NCBI GenBank assembly: GCA_006227775.1
Contig: SBFV01000225.1
Location: forward strand, 1 to 7,715
Direction of reading: 5' to 3'
DNA: 7,715 nucleotides
DNA from: Gammaproteobacteria bacterium
GTDB lineage: Bacteria; Pseudomonadota; Gammaproteobacteria; Chromatiales; Chromatiaceae
Shown piece after piece: positions 7,108 to 7,715 of the stretch. The position numbers and the translations under genes were made by a program. Within the stretch, counting starts at the first letter, position 1, and every line of letters starts with the position of its first letter. The notes beneath the pieces are model-generated. The model was not told the origin of the DNA, ran no database searches, and worked only from the letters and a program-made list of their open reading frames with translations.

Positions 7108-7584
7108 ATGACCCCAACCCCCGATCAGCCAATTGGCGACCTCGAATTGACCCTCACCGGCAACCGCCAGGCGCGACTGTCCGATTTCCGCGGCCGTCAC
7201 CTGGTCCTGTACTTCTACCCCAAGGCCAGCACCCCGGGCTGCACCCAGGAGGGCCTGGACTTCCGTGACGCCTTCGCCGATTTCACCGCCCTCGATACCG
7301 CCATCCTCGGCGCCTCCCGCGACGGGCTCAAGGCCCAGGAGAACTTCAAGGCCAAGCAGGGCTTTCCCTTCGACCTGGTGGCGGACACGGACGAGGCCCT
7401 GTGCCGCCTGTTCGATGTCATCAAGGTCAAGAAGATGTATGGCCGCGAATCCCTCGGGGTCGAGCGCAGCACCTTCCTCATCGACGCCCAGGGCGTCCTG
7501 CGTCGGGAGTGGCGCGGCGTCAAAGTCCCCGGCCACGTCCAGGAGGTTCTGGAGGCCGTGCGCGCCCTCGCCGCGGGGACCTGA
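7108..7584 (+). CDS. bcp: Thioredoxin-dependent thiol peroxidase (Bcp/PrxQ peroxiredoxin)
   Basis: This cytoplasmic enzyme reduces hydrogen peroxide and organic hydroperoxides using thioredoxin or a similar donor. The protein has 158 residues against 156 in E. coli. The thioredoxin fold carries LVLYFYPKASTPGCT (32-46), with Pro38, Thr42 and the peroxidatic Cys45, and the conserved arginine in ERSTFLID (Arg120). The position of the E. coli resolving cysteine, Cys50, is leucine here (CTQEGL). The only other cysteine is Cys99 in DEALCRLF, so it may work as a 1-Cys enzyme or use Cys99. Start 7108 was chosen on ribosome-binding-site spacing; 7099 would add Met-Ile-Ser. It lies 146 bases after gcvR on the same strand with no clear terminator between. 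As I recall, Pseudomonas also has bcp next to gcvR and dapA. Confidence 0.95.
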   Translation: MTPTPDQPIGDLELTLTGNRQARLSDFRGRHLVLYFYPKASTPGCTQEGLDFRDAFADFTALDTAILGASRDGLKAQENFKAKQGFPFDLVADTDEALCRLFDVIKVKKMYGRESLGVERSTFLIDAQGVLRREWRGVKVPGHVQEVLEAVRALAAGT

Positions 7585-7670
7585 GCCACCTACCTGACTC
7601 GTCAACCACCCGCAAGCCATAGCCACTCTTTACCCATCGCAAATCGATCCTTGGTCTTCCCCGGGTCGGG

Positions 7671-7715
7671 TGGCGTCTGGCGGGGGACGCCGTGGATACT
7701 TCCCTGTAGGCTTGA
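7671..7715. repeat. Probable start of an extragenic palindromic repeat, cut by the window edge
   Basis: GGCGTC (7672-7677) and GACGCC (7686-7691) form a 6-base-pair stem around TGGCGGGG. The unit continues as GTGGATACTTCCCTGTAGG and then TTGA, up to the edge. From memory, similar strings with a GGCGTC/GACGCC stem followed by CCCTGTAGGCT recur between genes in several GC-rich gammaproteobacteria, usually followed by a second palindrome. Only one copy is visible here, so repetition cannot be shown from this window. Confidence 0.4.

Noticed and set aside
6227..7132. Minus-strand open frame of 301 codons opposite gcvR
   Set aside because: It is a shadow of a clear two-ACT-domain gene, crosses the leader and both intergenic gaps, and shows no recognisable motif.
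1..7715. Mobile element, CRISPR array, tRNA/rRNA or defence system
   Set aside because: No terminal repeats, integrase or transposase motifs, regular repeat-spacer pattern, tRNA-like clover or unknown gene cluster was seen. All main genes belong to well-known conserved families.

Overview
The window reads as an ordinary, densely coded chromosomal segment from a GC-rich gammaproteobacterium. Three things point there: the strong preference for G or C at third codon positions, proteins that match the Escherichia coli families almost residue for residue at their active sites (DapA, CysM, Bcp), and a gene order (bcp, gcvR, dapA, bamC, metallo-hydrolase) that I recall from Pseudomonas. A Chromatiales-type (purple sulfur bacterium) host is my guess, not something the sequence proves. 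I see no phage, transposon, CRISPR, toxin-antitoxin, tRNA or rRNA feature, and no convincing new multi-gene system.

Layout. Positions 1-1820 (minus strand) hold most of an LdtD/YcbB-type L,D-transpeptidase whose C-terminal end runs off the left edge. A relatively AT-rich spacer of about 320 bases follows, with a possible promoter for that gene. From about 6191 down to 2144 four minus-strand genes lie in one direction: dapA (lysine and diaminopimelate synthesis), bamC (outer-membrane assembly lipoprotein), a WalJ/YycJ-like metallo-beta-lactamase-fold hydrolase, and cysM (cysteine synthase B). The gaps between them are 149, 82 and 121 bases, and none contains a clear terminator, so read-through is possible. 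cysM also has a weak promoter candidate of its own.

A 224-base divergent region (6192-6415) separates dapA from the plus-strand genes gcvR (two-ACT-domain regulator) and bcp (thioredoxin-dependent peroxiredoxin). It carries a promoter candidate on each strand and a GC-rich foldable leader before gcvR. The right edge (from about 7671) holds what looks like the first half of an extragenic palindromic repeat.

How the genes fit together. DapA makes the precursor of meso-diaminopimelate, the residue that L,D-transpeptidases crosslink in peptidoglycan, and BamC serves outer-membrane protein insertion. Much of the window is therefore envelope-related, with cysteine synthesis, glycine-cleavage control and peroxide defence beside it. 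The most useful second looks are the cysM gene beside the dapA-bamC-hydrolase group, the Bcp protein lacking the usual resolving cysteine, the foldable gcvR leader, and the repeat at the right edge.
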